Notes: generated by a model from the sequence alone, not told the origin. A stretch of 64,000 nucleotides of DNA from Alkalinema pantanalense (GCF_050753345.1 NZ_JBLZFX010000004.1:79559-143558), one strand, 5' to 3'. Shown: positions 51,841-60,285, counted from the stretch's first letter. A program made the numbers and translations.

Positions 51841-52674
51841 TTAGAAGGGACGAAACGCGGCCATCCGCCCCGCATTGCTTCCGATCGATTTGATAACTTG
51901 CTTGCCATTTTGTTGCAGAATCACGATCGGTTCCCCTTGGTTCTGCATCCGAATTTCCTTCAGAAGGACTTGCCCACCGGAAAGGTAATCTCCCGGTTGG
52001 ACATAGCGAGCCGTGACTTCATTGGGTGCTTTTGCGATCGCCATCGTGCGATTGCCCACCTGCACGACTCCCGTAATTTCGACACTTTCCGCCAACTCGG
52101 TTAGGGAAGGGGGAGCCAAAGGCGCAGACATGGGTGCAGACATTGGCGCAGAGATTGGATTAATCGCTAACGGTGGCAGTGCCGATGACGGTAGTGGTGG
52201 CATTGCACGGGGGGTTGGGAGAGGCCGCAGAGCAATCTGCGGTAGGCGCTGGTTGGATTTTCTGGCGAGATTTCCTGCTTTAGCCGCTCCCGTTTTGGCG
52301 TTGGTGCTGGGCTTTGGCCCGGTCGATCGTAGGCTACCTGCGGGAAGCGTAATGACCGTTTGGCTGGGTAACAGCGTTGAAAAAGGATCGCGCTTATTGG
52401 CCACTGCTGTTTGGGCCACTCGGGTTTCGGCCTTAGTACTTTTCATCAAACCCGGTACTGGCACGGTGGCTAGGATAGGGGCCTCGGGCAGCTTGGCTGG
52501 ACTGGGTTGGCCAGTCTTCCCTTGCACGATCGGTGAGGGAAAGTTTTGGGGCGCACCGGCTGCAGCGGTTTCCTGGGCCATATTTTGTGAGGTTTGCGAC
52601 TGAGGTTGTCCATTACAGCCCACAAGGAGAATGAGTCCACTGATTCCAGCGAGTCGCGTCACGATTTTACTCAT
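51841..52674 (-). CDS. Lipoprotein with Pro/Ala-rich linker and PilP-like C-terminal domain
   Basis: This 277-aa protein from ATG 52674 starts MSKIVTRLAGISGLILLVGC, a clean signal with lipobox LVGC. A long Ala/Pro/Ser/Thr-rich region follows (about 25-200), including RDPFSTLLPSQ and the repeat PISAPMSAPMSAPLAPP. A C-terminal 75-residue beta domain contains ITGVVQVGNRTMAIAKAPNEVTARYVQPGDYL and LKEIRMQNQGEPIVILQQNGKQVIKSI. That domain resembles the periplasmic domain of PilP-type pilot/assembly proteins and GspC-like HR domains, by layout only. A role in pilus or secretion-complex assembly is inferred. It converges on gloB. Confidence 0.75.
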   Translation of the reverse strand: MSKIVTRLAGISGLILLVGCNGQPQSQTSQNMAQETAAAGAPQNFPSPIVQGKTGQPSPAKLPEAPILATVPVPGLMKSTKAETRVAQTAVANKRDPFSTLLPSQTVITLPAGSLRSTGPKPSTNAKTGAAKAGNLARKSNQRLPQIALRPLPTPRAMPPLPSSALPPLAINPISAPMSAPMSAPLAPPSLTELAESVEITGVVQVGNRTMAIAKAPNEVTARYVQPGDYLSGGQVLLKEIRMQNQGEPIVILQQNGKQVIKSIGSNAGRMAAFRPF

Positions 52675-52824
52675 GGTGCACCAATTCCCAGTACATCTGC
52701 TCATACAGCTACCAAGATACAGGGATCTCTTAAAAGTGCACGATTTTTTAATCAAGCTGGTCTGTCAGCAGGTGGGTGGGTAATTGAGTAGGTGGGTAGG
52801 TGAGTGGATGGGTGAAGCGACTCT

Positions 52825-53520
52825 CTATTCGGTGTGATTTTGCAACCATTGGGCGTAGAGATCGGGTCGTCGATCGCGGGTACGATCGATTTGCTGCTGC
52901 CGTCGCCATTTTTCAATTTCTTTGTGGTTTCCCGATCTCAACACTGCTGGAACTTCCATGCCCCGAAATTCTGACGGACGGGTGTAGTGGGGATAGTCCA
53001 GTAAGCCCTCCCCTTCAAAACTTTCAAACTTGAGGGAATCCACTTTGCCGATCGTACCGGGTAACAGGCGAATTGTGCCATTTAACAGGGCCAGCGCCGG
53101 AATTTCCCCACAGGTCAAGACAAAATCACCCAGGGACACTTCCCGCGTCACAATGCTCATGACCCGTTCATCTACCCCTTCGTAATGGCCACAGAGCACA
53201 ATCACCTGATCATAGGTGACAAGCTCCTTAAAGAGTCCTTGGGTCATGGGTTGGCCCTGGGGCGTGACGTAGATCAGATCTTGCTTAGGCAAGCTGGGCA
53301 AGGACTCGATCGCGGCAAAAACGGGTTCTGGCTTAATCACCATGCCGACGCCCCCACCGTAGGGTTCATCATCTACCTTGTGATGTTTGTCCGTGGTGAA
53401 GTCCCGTGGATTAGTCAGATGAACCTCTGCAATGCCCTTCTCCAGCGCTTTACCCAACAACCCCGACTGGAGGGGCGACGCAAAGAAATCTGGAAATAGT
53501 GTGAGGATATCAAAGCGCAT
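52825..53520 (-). CDS. trmD: tRNA (guanine37-N1)-methyltransferase
   Basis: TrmD methylates G37 in tRNAs that read CNN codons, preventing frameshifts. The 231-aa knotted (SPOUT) enzyme has MRFDILTLFPDFF at the start, DEPYGGGVGMVIKPEP, LCGHYEGVDERV, and the trefoil-knot segment LGDFVLTCGEIPALALLNGTIRLLPG. The C-terminal region is LDYPHYTRPSEFRGMEVPAVLRSGNH. Length and motifs are standard. It is followed upstream by tatA on the same strand. Confidence 0.97.
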   Translation of the reverse strand: MRFDILTLFPDFFASPLQSGLLGKALEKGIAEVHLTNPRDFTTDKHHKVDDEPYGGGVGMVIKPEPVFAAIESLPSLPKQDLIYVTPQGQPMTQGLFKELVTYDQVIVLCGHYEGVDERVMSIVTREVSLGDFVLTCGEIPALALLNGTIRLLPGTIGKVDSLKFESFEGEGLLDYPHYTRPSEFRGMEVPAVLRSGNHKEIEKWRRQQQIDRTRDRRPDLYAQWLQNHTE

Positions 53521-53609
53521 GGGAGAGATCGATCGCGAACCGAATCATCCTCCCATGAAATGTAGAACGGGAGGCAGTACCTGGGGAGGACAATTCTTCT
53601 CTTGCGGAA

Positions 53610-53786
53610 TTAATCCTCATCATCCGGGTTGGAGGGTTGATTGGAGTTGGCTTGAGTCATCCCTTCTTTAAATCCCCGTAGGGTTTTGCCAAATGTGCTA
53701 CCCAATTCTGGAATTTTCTTGGGGCCAAAAATCACCACCGACACCAGTAGAATGATGATGACTTCTGTCCAGCCCAAATTAAACAT
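53610..53786 (-). CDS. tatA: Twin-arginine translocase subunit TatA
   Basis: This short gene encodes 58 aa: MFNLGWTEVIIILLVSVVIF, then GPKKIPELGSTFGKTLRGFKEGM and an acidic end NPDDED. The single membrane helix, FGPKKIPELG hinge and amphipathic helix are the TatA/TatE signature. TatA oligomers form the channel for folded proteins carrying an RR signal. GGAGGG lies close upstream of the ATG at 53784-53786 on the minus strand. It lies 90 bp before trmD and 190 bp after the Ser/Thr kinase gene, all on the minus strand. Confidence 0.93.
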   Translation of the reverse strand: MFNLGWTEVIIILLVSVVIFGPKKIPELGSTFGKTLRGFKEGMTQANSNQPSNPDDED

Positions 53787-53975
53787 AAGTTCCCTCCGCT
53801 TCTTTTCTGTCTATGCGGCGATCGAGAAATCCGGTGGCCGCTCTGCTTCATGTTCTATCCCTCTTCACTATAGAACGGAAACCGATCGGGAATTTCGGAA
53901 CTCAAGGTTGGCTGACCAAGGCTGGATCTCAATTTGCAAGGTGGGCGGGCTGCCCTTGACTCGAATGCAGTGGGA

Positions 53976-54782
53976 TTAAAGCATGCCTCGCACCTGTCCT
54001 GTGTTTAACACCAGCAAAGCTTCTTCTGCGGTCTGTAACCGCTTATCGAGGCTCATTTCCGTCATCCATTGCAACCAATCGGTAAAGGCTGGACTGAGAT
54101 CGATGACCTGTTCCAATTGCAATTGTCCTTGTTTGCGAGGAAGGGTACTGGGAAGTTGCCCCGTGACTAAATGCACGATCGTGGATCCTAAGCTATATAA
54201 ATCTGATGCCATAACTGCCCGTCCACTAAACTGCTCCGGCGGCATATAGCCATCAGTGCCGACGATCGAAAAGACCGATCGCTCGGAAGTGCGCATCATT
54301 TTGACCGAGCCAAAATCTACCAGGTGGGGACGGCGATCGGCCAGGACAATGTTTCCCGGTTTCAAGTCACGGTGAATCAGAGGGGGTGTTTGGCGATGGA
54401 GATAGGCCAGAATTTTGAGTAATACCGTTGCTAATTCCTTCGCTTCTGGTTCTGTAAACGTTCGTCCCAGTTGGAGCAAGTCCTGAAGGGATTTGCCTGG
54501 TACGTATTCCTGCACTAAGACCATCGCCTTTCCCATCGGCAATTCATGCTCAAAATAGCCCAGGTACTTGGGAATGCAGGGATGGTCTAGGGCTCGGAGC
54601 GCCCGCATCTCCCGCTCAAAATGTTTAAGATCACTGGGGACGAGCTGCTCATCTACAAACAGCAGTTTGAGCACCACCCTTTGTTGGCTGATTAAATCTC
54701 GACCTAAGAGAGTCCAATGCCCTGCTTGCTTGTTGAGTTGTTGTTCCACTTGATAGTGATTGCCGAGAATTTGCCCAGCCAT
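53976..54782 (-). CDS. Serine/threonine protein kinase
   Basis: This 268-aa Hanks-type kinase consists of a kinase domain only. The subdomain I loop LGNHYQVEQQLNKQAGHW is degenerate (no GxGxxG), and the ATP lysine lies in RVVLKLLFVDEQ. The catalytic loop HRDLKPGNIVL, DFGSVK (where G is normal and F is intact) and activation segment VGTDGYMPPEQFSGRA are clear. C-terminal lobe motifs follow (DLYSLGSTIVHLVTGQLPS). No sensor or membrane domain is attached. It is divergent from pcyA, 187 bp away. Substrate is unknown. Confidence 0.9.
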   Translation of the reverse strand: MAGQILGNHYQVEQQLNKQAGHWTLLGRDLISQQRVVLKLLFVDEQLVPSDLKHFEREMRALRALDHPCIPKYLGYFEHELPMGKAMVLVQEYVPGKSLQDLLQLGRTFTEPEAKELATVLLKILAYLHRQTPPLIHRDLKPGNIVLADRRPHLVDFGSVKMMRTSERSVFSIVGTDGYMPPEQFSGRAVMASDLYSLGSTIVHLVTGQLPSTLPRKQGQLQLEQVIDLSPAFTDWLQWMTEMSLDKRLQTAEEALLVLNTGQVRGML

Positions 54783-54969
54783 AGGATTTTTTCAAGGTAG
54801 ATTGCAAGGTAAATCTTTACAGTTGTTCATACCGTCAAAATGTTGCCCCTGCGAGCGGTATTCTAAGAAGAGCTTTGCCGTGGCAACCTATGGGAGCGTT
54901 CTATCCCTTGTCCACGCTGCCCTACGATAGCGATTCCTTGACTATTCCACTGTGCATTTCTCAAATGAC

Positions 54970-55704
54970 ATGACTGTAAACCTCCCTGACTCTTCCATCC
55001 GACTGCAGCAGCATCCGACCATTCGTCAATTGGCTGATCAAATCGATTCCATTTGGCATAAGCACTTAGATCTGCAACCCTACGATCTGCCAGAGGATCT
55101 TGGTTATGTGGAAGGGCGCATGGAAGGGGAAAAGCTAATCATTGAGAATAAATGCTACCAGACACCCCAATTTCGCAAATTGCATTTGGAACTGGCAAAG
55201 GTGGGAAACAATCTTGACATTCTGCATTGTGTTATGTTTCCCCATTCTAGCTATGCAATTCCCATGTTTGGTGCCGACCTGGTAGCAGGCCGAGGCCAAA
55301 TCAGCATGGCGATCGCCGATCTTTCACCCACCAGCGACGATCGGCGGCTACCCGATAACTACTGTGAATGTCTCAACGAACTACCAGAACTGACCTTTGC
55401 CCAACAGCGTAAATTTCCTACCTGGGGTGATATTTTTTCACCCTTCTGTTTGTTCATCCAGCCCCAGAGTGCTGAGGAAGAACAGCAGTTCCTCGATCGG
55501 GTGAGCCACTATCTGACGATCCACTGCCAACAGGCCGTTGCCACTCAACCCACCCCCGAACGGGAAGCAGAGCTCTTGACAGGTCAGCGCTACTATTGCA
55601 GCCAGCAACAACAGAACGACAAAACCCGTCGCGTCCTCGAAAAAGCCTTTGGCACCGCTTGGGCCGATCGTTACATGACTACCGTTTTGTTTGACATGGT
55701 GTAG
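54970..55704 (+). CDS. pcyA: Phycocyanobilin:ferredoxin oxidoreductase
   Basis: PcyA reduces biliverdin IXalpha by four electrons from ferredoxin to phycocyanobilin, the chromophore of phycocyanin, allophycocyanin and some phytochromes. The 244-aa protein has HLELAKVGNNLDILHCVMFPHSSY, FGADLVAGRGQISMAIADLSP, and a C-terminal YNRYTT-like end. E74, H86 and D103 align with the Synechocystis catalytic residues Glu76, His88 and Asp105. ATG 54970 is preferred; an in-frame GTG at 54952 would add six residues. Divergent from a Ser/Thr kinase gene. This pairs functionally with bvdR and apcD in the same window. Confidence 0.96.
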   Translation: MTVNLPDSSIRLQQHPTIRQLADQIDSIWHKHLDLQPYDLPEDLGYVEGRMEGEKLIIENKCYQTPQFRKLHLELAKVGNNLDILHCVMFPHSSYAIPMFGADLVAGRGQISMAIADLSPTSDDRRLPDNYCECLNELPELTFAQQRKFPTWGDIFSPFCLFIQPQSAEEEQQFLDRVSHYLTIHCQQAVATQPTPEREAELLTGQRYYCSQQQQNDKTRRVLEKAFGTAWADRYMTTVLFDMV

Positions 55705-56317
55705 CAGCCAGCCGGTTAGTCTAGCTTGGTGTAACCGCAAGTAAGGGAACAGCGCATAAATAAAATCCCAATTGGGTAGGGGTAGGAGAGTAAAAGGGGA
55801 GGAGGGTAGGGAAATGAAGAGGGGATATTATTTCTTTGCAAATCCCTAACTGTAATCTAGTTTTGGACTAGAGAGGTTAGGAATGCTTGCAGGGACTGTT
55901 TACTAACCGGATTTTTTGATCCCGTTACAAATTTAAATATCCATTCAAATTCTGTAGGGATTGCTAGAAAATGTTTTCAAGATGCCAAAATCTCCCCTAG
56001 GGAGGTTGTTTACCTTCAAAAGGTAGTCTTTTGAACGTTATTTTGATCAGGAACTTCCCCCGATCGAAAAATTCTCTGTCTGCAAAATTTATTAAAAAGT
56101 AGCCTGGAATACAGAATTTCACCCTATGAATTGATGCAATTCAATAGAAGGGTACGAATCTGATCTATGTCAATGAGATTCCAGGTCAAAACGCTTCAAT
56201 TCTGAGTGCAGCTTCTTGAGTGCAGAGCCGGTATGGATTTTCCCTCACGCTCAATCCATGCAGATTCAGTCATCTGCACTGTATCTACGCCATCAGTAGT
56301 TGTAAGGTCTAAAATTT
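55705..56317. promoter_or_regulatory. 613-bp spacer with structured leader upstream of amt
   Basis: The spacer holds three clear inverted repeats: TTCAAAAG/CTTTTGAA (56015-56035), GAATTG/CAATTC (56128-56142) and ATGGATT/AATCCAT (56233-56259). An NtcA-type box is listed separately. An AG-rich tract GGGTAGGGGTAGGAGAG lies near 55776. No gene is visible in it. Confidence 0.5.
56099..56140 (+). promoter_or_regulatory. NtcA-type binding box with downstream -10-like hexamer
   Basis: GTA (56099-56101), eight bases, then TAC (56110-56112) is a perfect GTA-N8-TAC NtcA core. A TGCAAT hexamer 22 nt downstream (56135-56140) matches TATAAT at four positions at the spacing typical of NtcA-activated promoters. 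Transcription would start near 56147 and leave a leader of about 170 nt before the amt start. NtcA control of ammonium transporters is established in other cyanobacteria. Confidence 0.5.
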
Positions 56318-57733
56318 GTGTTGAATCAATTTTTACGAATTGGATTAGTTGCCTTAGGGCTCTTCGCATTCCCCCTTTGTGGGGTTGCCTGGGCGGATCC
56401 CACCCCTGTTGAGGCCGCTCAAACGACTGCAAATACAGCACTCTCAAACGCTGACACAGCTTGGTTGTTGATTTCTACAGCCTTGGTTCTGTTGATGACG
56501 CCAGGATTGGCATTTTTCTACGGTGGATTTGTTCGCTCCAAGCACGTGCTTAACACGATGATGATGAGCTTCATCATGATGGGCATTGTGGGGGTCACCT
56601 GGGTGCTGTGGGGCTATAGCCTGTCCTTTGCTCCGGGTAATCCCTTTATTGGCGGTCTACAGTGGCTCTTCCTGAATGGAGTGGGTCTAGAGACAACGGA
56701 TTACCTCAAAGGCTCTGCACCGGAAGAAGTCGTTTCCTACGCAGCTACGGTTCCCCACCAGCTTTATATGCTGTACCAGATGACCTTTGCGATCATCACC
56801 CCTGCACTCATTTCAGGCGCGATCGTTGAACGGATCAGCTTTAAAGCGTATTTCTGGTTCATGATTCTTTGGGCTGGCATCCTGTATCCCATTTTTGCCC
56901 ACATGGTTTGGGCGAAGGGTGGATTTCTCGGTCTGTATGGGGGGTTGGGTGCCCTCGACTTTGCGGGTGGAACCGTAGTCCACATCAGCTCTGGGGTCTC
57001 AGCGCTTGTAGCAGCTTGGGTGATTGGTCCTCGTAAAACCTATCCCAACCAACCCGCTGCGCCCCATAATGTGCCTTTCATTCTTTTGGGTGCAGGGTTA
57101 CTGTTCTTCGGCTGGTTTGGGTTCAACGGAGGCAGTGCACTGGCTTCTGGCGGTTTGGCGGCAGCGGCTGTTACCACCACAACCATTTCAGCTACCGCAG
57201 CGGGTTTGATGTGGGTCATTTTGGAATGGGTGTTGCGGGGCAAACCAACGGCGGTGGGAATTGCAACAGGGATTGTGGCTGGATTGGTGGGGATTACCCC
57301 TGCTGCTGGTTTTGTTTCCCCCCTGTCTGCTTTACTCATCGGTGCCATCACTACCACCTGCTGCTTCTTTGCCGTCAGCTTGAAGGCGAAACTTCAATTT
57401 GATGATTCCTTGGATACCTTCCCAGTGCATGGCGTGGGTGGAACGGTAGGAGCGATCTTGACGGCTGTCTTTGCAGACCTTGCTGTCAATTCCGCTGGGA
57501 AAGATGGCGTCCTGAAAGGGAACTTTGGTGAACTGGGCGTTGAATTGGTGGCGATCGCTGTTACCTATGCAATTGCAGGGATCGGCACCTTTATTATCCT
57601 AAAGATTCTGGATGCCACGATCGGATTGCGCACCAGCGAAGAAACCGAATACCGAGGTCTCGATATCAACGAGCATGGTGAAGAAGCTTACGGTGAAGAA
57701 CTTGCTGCGGGTCTGAGCTTCACTGCCAAGTAG
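56318..57733 (+). CDS. amt: Ammonium transporter (Amt/AmtB family)
   Basis: This 471-aa channel imports ammonium. The first 26 residues form a cleavable signal (LRIGLVALGLFAFPLCGVAWA) with a short linker, followed by eleven membrane helices. Family motifs are AWLLISTALVLLMTPGLAFFYGGFVRSKHVLN, FGWFGFNGGSALA, GGTVVHISSGVSALVAAWVIG and the twin-histidine helices with FPVHGVGGTVGAILTAVF. The acidic C-terminal tail (GLDINEHGEEAYGEELAAGL) may be the PII-interacting end. GTG 56318 is the apparent start; TTG 56321 is an alternative. It ends in a strong terminator, and a NtcA-type box lies upstream. Confidence 0.95.
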   Translation: MLNQFLRIGLVALGLFAFPLCGVAWADPTPVEAAQTTANTALSNADTAWLLISTALVLLMTPGLAFFYGGFVRSKHVLNTMMMSFIMMGIVGVTWVLWGYSLSFAPGNPFIGGLQWLFLNGVGLETTDYLKGSAPEEVVSYAATVPHQLYMLYQMTFAIITPALISGAIVERISFKAYFWFMILWAGILYPIFAHMVWAKGGFLGLYGGLGALDFAGGTVVHISSGVSALVAAWVIGPRKTYPNQPAAPHNVPFILLGAGLLFFGWFGFNGGSALASGGLAAAAVTTTTISATAAGLMWVILEWVLRGKPTAVGIATGIVAGLVGITPAAGFVSPLSALLIGAITTTCCFFAVSLKAKLQFDDSLDTFPVHGVGGTVGAILTAVFADLAVNSAGKDGVLKGNFGELGVELVAIAVTYAIAGIGTFIILKILDATIGLRTSEETEYRGLDINEHGEEAYGEELAAGLSFTAK

Positions 57734-57783
57734 GTGCTGCTGGAAGGGCAATTTCTCAATCACGGTACTCTCTTTTCATTGCA

Positions 57784-57816
57784 AACCCCCCTAACCAACT
57801 GGCTGGGGGGTTTTTT
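57784..57816 (+). terminator. Intrinsic terminator after amt
   Basis: AACCCCCC (57784-57791) pairs with GGGGGGTT, ending in a run of six T (57811-57816). It lies 50 bp after the amt stop and is a textbook rho-independent terminator. Confidence 0.92.
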
Positions 57817-57843
57817 GATGCCCAGTGATTGAAAGGGTAGGTT

Positions 57844-57978
57844 TTAGCGTTTGGTTTCGTTTTCACGGCGACGACGATCGCGCCAATCAGCAGCAGTGAT
57901 ATAAATGACGCCGCCCGTGATTCCCGCTAGCAACAGTGCAGCAGCCACTTCTAAGGTGGTAAACAGTGTCGTACTCAT
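57844..57978 (-). CDS. Small single-helix membrane protein (44 aa)
   Basis: The frame from ATG 57978 gives MSTTLFTTLEVAAALLLAGI, then TGGVIYITAADWRDRRRREN and ETKR: one membrane helix (about residues 8-28) followed by a charged, arginine-rich cytoplasmic tail. Size and position beside petN suggest a photosynthetic or thylakoid small subunit, but I cannot match a named one. It lies 158 bp downstream of petN on the same strand. The frame stays open further upstream to 58128, but those residues do not look like protein. No Shine-Dalgarno. Confidence 0.55.
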   Translation of the reverse strand: MSTTLFTTLEVAAALLLAGITGGVIYITAADWRDRRRRENETKR

Positions 57979-58136
57979 GGGACTGTCAAATGTTTCGCGA
58001 TAGGTCAAATCAAAACAGATCAATCCAAACGAATCAATCAAAACAGATACAAATAGCGAGAGACGCACCATTGGCACGTCTCCTACAAGGGATTCGATCG
58101 TTCGATCGAAGGGATAAACCGGTGTCACACTGGTAA

Positions 58137-58226
58137 TTAGAACCCGTTACGACCCCAGACCACAAGAGCGATCGAGAAGGTGAAAACGGTCAATAAACCA
58201 GCCCAACCGAGGGAAATAATATCCAT
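58137..58226 (-). CDS. petN: Cytochrome b6f complex subunit VIII (PetN)
   Basis: The 29-residue protein MDIISLGWAGLLTVFTFSIA followed by LVVWGRNGF is PetN. It is one membrane helix with the conserved start MDI-x-SLGW and end VVWGRNG. PetN is an essential small subunit stabilising the b6f dimer in the thylakoid. The ATG is at 58224-58226 and the stop at 58137-58139. It is divergent from the gene at 58301. Confidence 0.93.
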   Translation of the reverse strand: MDIISLGWAGLLTVFTFSIALVVWGRNGF

Positions 58227-58300
58227 AGCGCGATTACTAGCCACAATAGGAGACAATACCAGTACCTATGATACAGGCTACAGGGAACAGGGGATAGAGG

Positions 58301-58888
58301 ATGGTGCAAGAATCCAAGCAGATGCAGGCATTGCAGACGCCAGAATTCCAGCCAACACAATCAGAGAGCCCGCAGTTGCAGGAACGTCTATGCCAGGAAC
58401 GTCTGTGGCAGGAACGCCTAGAATCCATCAAGGCGGCGGTGATTAGTGCGATCGGAACCGTTGTAATTTACGCCACGGCCACTTGGCTGAATCAATCCTA
58501 CGGGTCATCTCTCCTGGGATCCCTGACAGGTCTCACAGCCCTATTCCCGTCCATCAATCCGTTATTGAGATCTCCTGAAGCGTGGTTAGTGGGCTTGGCG
58601 ATCGCGGCCTTTTCTGGATTTCTCTTTGGTATTACCTATCGCCATTTGGTTAGCGTGAGCCAGGATTCCCATCTGCGATCGGGGGCGATTGGAGCTTTTG
58701 GGCTGGTGCGGGGCTTGGCGCAGGTGGATTTAAACCATACCCTGCGGGGAGAATGGCTGGCTGGGGCCGTTTTGGCGATCGAAAGTTTTGGCATGTTTGC
58801 GATCGCGGCACTATTGCTCGACTGGGCCTTGCGCAAACAATGGGTTAAACCCTTTGCGGGGGGGACAGAAACGGGTTGGTCAGAATGA
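58301..58888 (+). CDS. Conserved cyanobacterial membrane protein of unknown function
   Basis: This 195-aa protein has a Gln/Glu-rich N-terminal lead (ESKQMQALQ to QERLESIKAA) and about four hydrophobic segments (about residues 45-62, 70-90, 95-115, 160-182). A conserved-looking cytoplasmic loop reads GITYRHLVSVSQDSHLRSGAIGAFGLVRGLAQVD. I know similar unnamed cyanobacterial proteins. The start is ATG 58301 (GAGG directly upstream) with GTG 58304 as an alternative. The 5' region contains QERLWQERLESIK-type repeats in which CCAGGAACGTCT-like DNA is duplicated in frame. Divergent from petN, 75 bp apart. Confidence 0.75.
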   Translation: MVQESKQMQALQTPEFQPTQSESPQLQERLCQERLWQERLESIKAAVISAIGTVVIYATATWLNQSYGSSLLGSLTGLTALFPSINPLLRSPEAWLVGLAIAAFSGFLFGITYRHLVSVSQDSHLRSGAIGAFGLVRGLAQVDLNHTLRGEWLAGAVLAIESFGMFAIAALLLDWALRKQWVKPFAGGTETGWSE

Positions 58889-58912
58889 AGGCTATTGGCT
58901 GATCTAGGGCGA

Positions 58913-59548
58913 CTAAAATTCTCTATCTACTTTCTGAGCAACTTTCTGAGCAACGATCGCGAGCCAGTTCTGCGCTTCGGGCGGAGCGTTGGGGGGCCGG
59001 TAATAGTGCTCTACAATCTGCAAACCTGCGGCTTCTAGACAGGGAGTCAGGCTGTCATACTCCCAGCCGACGACATAGCGGGCACCCGTTGGTCGATGGG
59101 AAAAGCCCTCTCCATCCCCCCGCACCATTGACATCACGATCGCGCCCTGGGGGACTAGCGATCGCTCCAGATCCCGCAGTACCCGCACCATTTCCGATCG
59201 GGGGACATGGATCAGGGACGCATTGGCAAAAATGCCATCAAAATAATTAGCGGGTAACTGTAAGTCCAAAAACGTCTGCTGCCAGACTTCACAGTTGGCG
59301 ACCTGCCGCGCCATTGCTACAAACGCCGGGGTCGCATCTAGCCCCACCACTTCATGGCCGTCGATTTGAAATGCCACCAGATCGCGACCGGGGCCACAGC
59401 CGAGATCGAGGATGCGACCGGGATTGCGGGGCATGGCCGCTACCAGTGCTTGGCGATTTTGGCTGACATCATGATCCCAGGTTCCGGTTTTGAATGACTC
59501 GGCTGTCGTTTGATATTCCGCGATCGTAATTGCTTCGTGTTTTTCCAT
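58913..59548 (-). CDS. Class I SAM-dependent methyltransferase
   Basis: This is a 211-aa Rossmann enzyme with motif I LDLGCGPGRDLVAFQ, motif post-I GLDATPAFVAMAR, and a motif-IV-like DGIFANASLIHVPRSEMVRVLRDLERSL. The first residues MEKHEAITIAEYQTTAESF suggest a family of small cyanobacterial and proteobacterial methyltransferases acting on small molecules. The substrate is unknown. ATG 59548 is preferred over GTG 59578. It converges on the membrane-protein gene at 58301, 24 bp apart. Confidence 0.88.
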   Translation of the reverse strand: MEKHEAITIAEYQTTAESFKTGTWDHDVSQNRQALVAAMPRNPGRILDLGCGPGRDLVAFQIDGHEVVGLDATPAFVAMARQVANCEVWQQTFLDLQLPANYFDGIFANASLIHVPRSEMVRVLRDLERSLVPQGAIVMSMVRGDGEGFSHRPTGARYVVGWEYDSLTPCLEAAGLQIVEHYYRPPNAPPEAQNWLAIVAQKVAQKVDREF

Positions 59549-59758
59549 GGTGGCGAGATCGTCCCTTCTATCCCACACAGTAATCCTGAGGTCAACTTAC
59601 CACGCAGGTACGGACAAACGAATCTGTTGGAGGGGCAATCGCCGTAGCCCGGTTTCCAGGAGATCTCCTATCCTAGGAGAAGCAGCACTGATGCTTGGAC
59701 GATCTCGGACTACCCCTACCATCGTGACCCCCTGCTTCCATCGGTTAAGGAGCCAGCT

Positions 59759-60193
59759 ATGAATCAATTTCCACCCCCCAACGGCCAAGGCAGAAATGGT
59801 CAATTTAATGGGATGTTTACCACTTCCCAGTTGGGCTTGGGCAATGGGCTACGGCAGTTGATTTGGCTGCTGCTGTTCGCTTGGTTGCTGGGTTCTCTAG
59901 GTTTGGGCTGGCTGGTTAAGTTCTCCCTGGTAGTGATTGGGTTGCTGATTTTTCTGCCGATCGTCGGCATTTTTGGTCTGCAATGGTGGATTAAGCGCAA
60001 CCTGGTACAGGATAGTTGTCCCGTTTGTGATTACGAAATTTCCGGGTTAAAAGGATCCCAATTCCAATGTCCCAACTGTGGGGAACCACTGCAAGTGGTG
60101 CAGGGGAAGGTAATGCGCCTCACGCCGGAAGGCACGATCGACGTGCAGGCGGTGGACGTAGTAGATGTATCTGCTAAAGCAGTGGATGAATAA
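59759..60193 (+). CDS. Membrane protein with C-terminal zinc ribbon
   Basis: This 144-aa protein starts with a Gly/Asn/Pro-rich lead (MNQFPPPNGQGRNGQFNGMF). It has two closely spaced membrane helices (about residues 32-52 and 57-78; LIWLLLFAWLLGSLGLGWLV, FSLVVIGLLIFLPIVGIFGL), then a zinc ribbon with CPVC and CPNC (about 90-112) and a Val/Asp-rich tail. The ribbon would face the cytoplasm and could bind nucleic acid or a partner. I cannot name it. The stop TAA is part of a 15-bp tandem duplication (60190-60219). Confidence 0.75.
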   Translation: MNQFPPPNGQGRNGQFNGMFTTSQLGLGNGLRQLIWLLLFAWLLGSLGLGWLVKFSLVVIGLLIFLPIVGIFGLQWWIKRNLVQDSCPVCDYEISGLKGSQFQCPNCGEPLQVVQGKVMRLTPEGTIDVQAVDVVDVSAKAVDE

Positions 60194-60278
60194 GTGGATT
60201 AATCATAAGTGGATCAATCAATAGCGAAGATGTGTCCATCGTCTTTCGCGGCCTTGGTTTATTCGCGGCCTTGGTTTC
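60190..60278. repeat. Two tandem duplications at and after a stop codon
   Basis: ATAAGTGGATTAATC (60190-60204) is repeated at 60205-60219 with one change; its first copy holds the stop TAA. TTCGCGGCCTTGGTTTA (60245-60261) is repeated at 60262-60278 with one change, and a third partial copy starts at 60279. Confidence 0.8.
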
Positions 60279-60285
60279 TTTGCGG

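Noticed and set aside
52013..52603. Gly/Ala-rich frame antisense to the lipoprotein gene
   Set aside because: It reflects the Pro/Ala codon pattern of the real minus-strand gene and has no domain or ribosome site.
54800..54840. HLR1 site upstream of pcyA
   Set aside because: TTTACAGT-TG-TTCATACC matches only loosely in both halves, so RpaB control of pcyA is not claimed.
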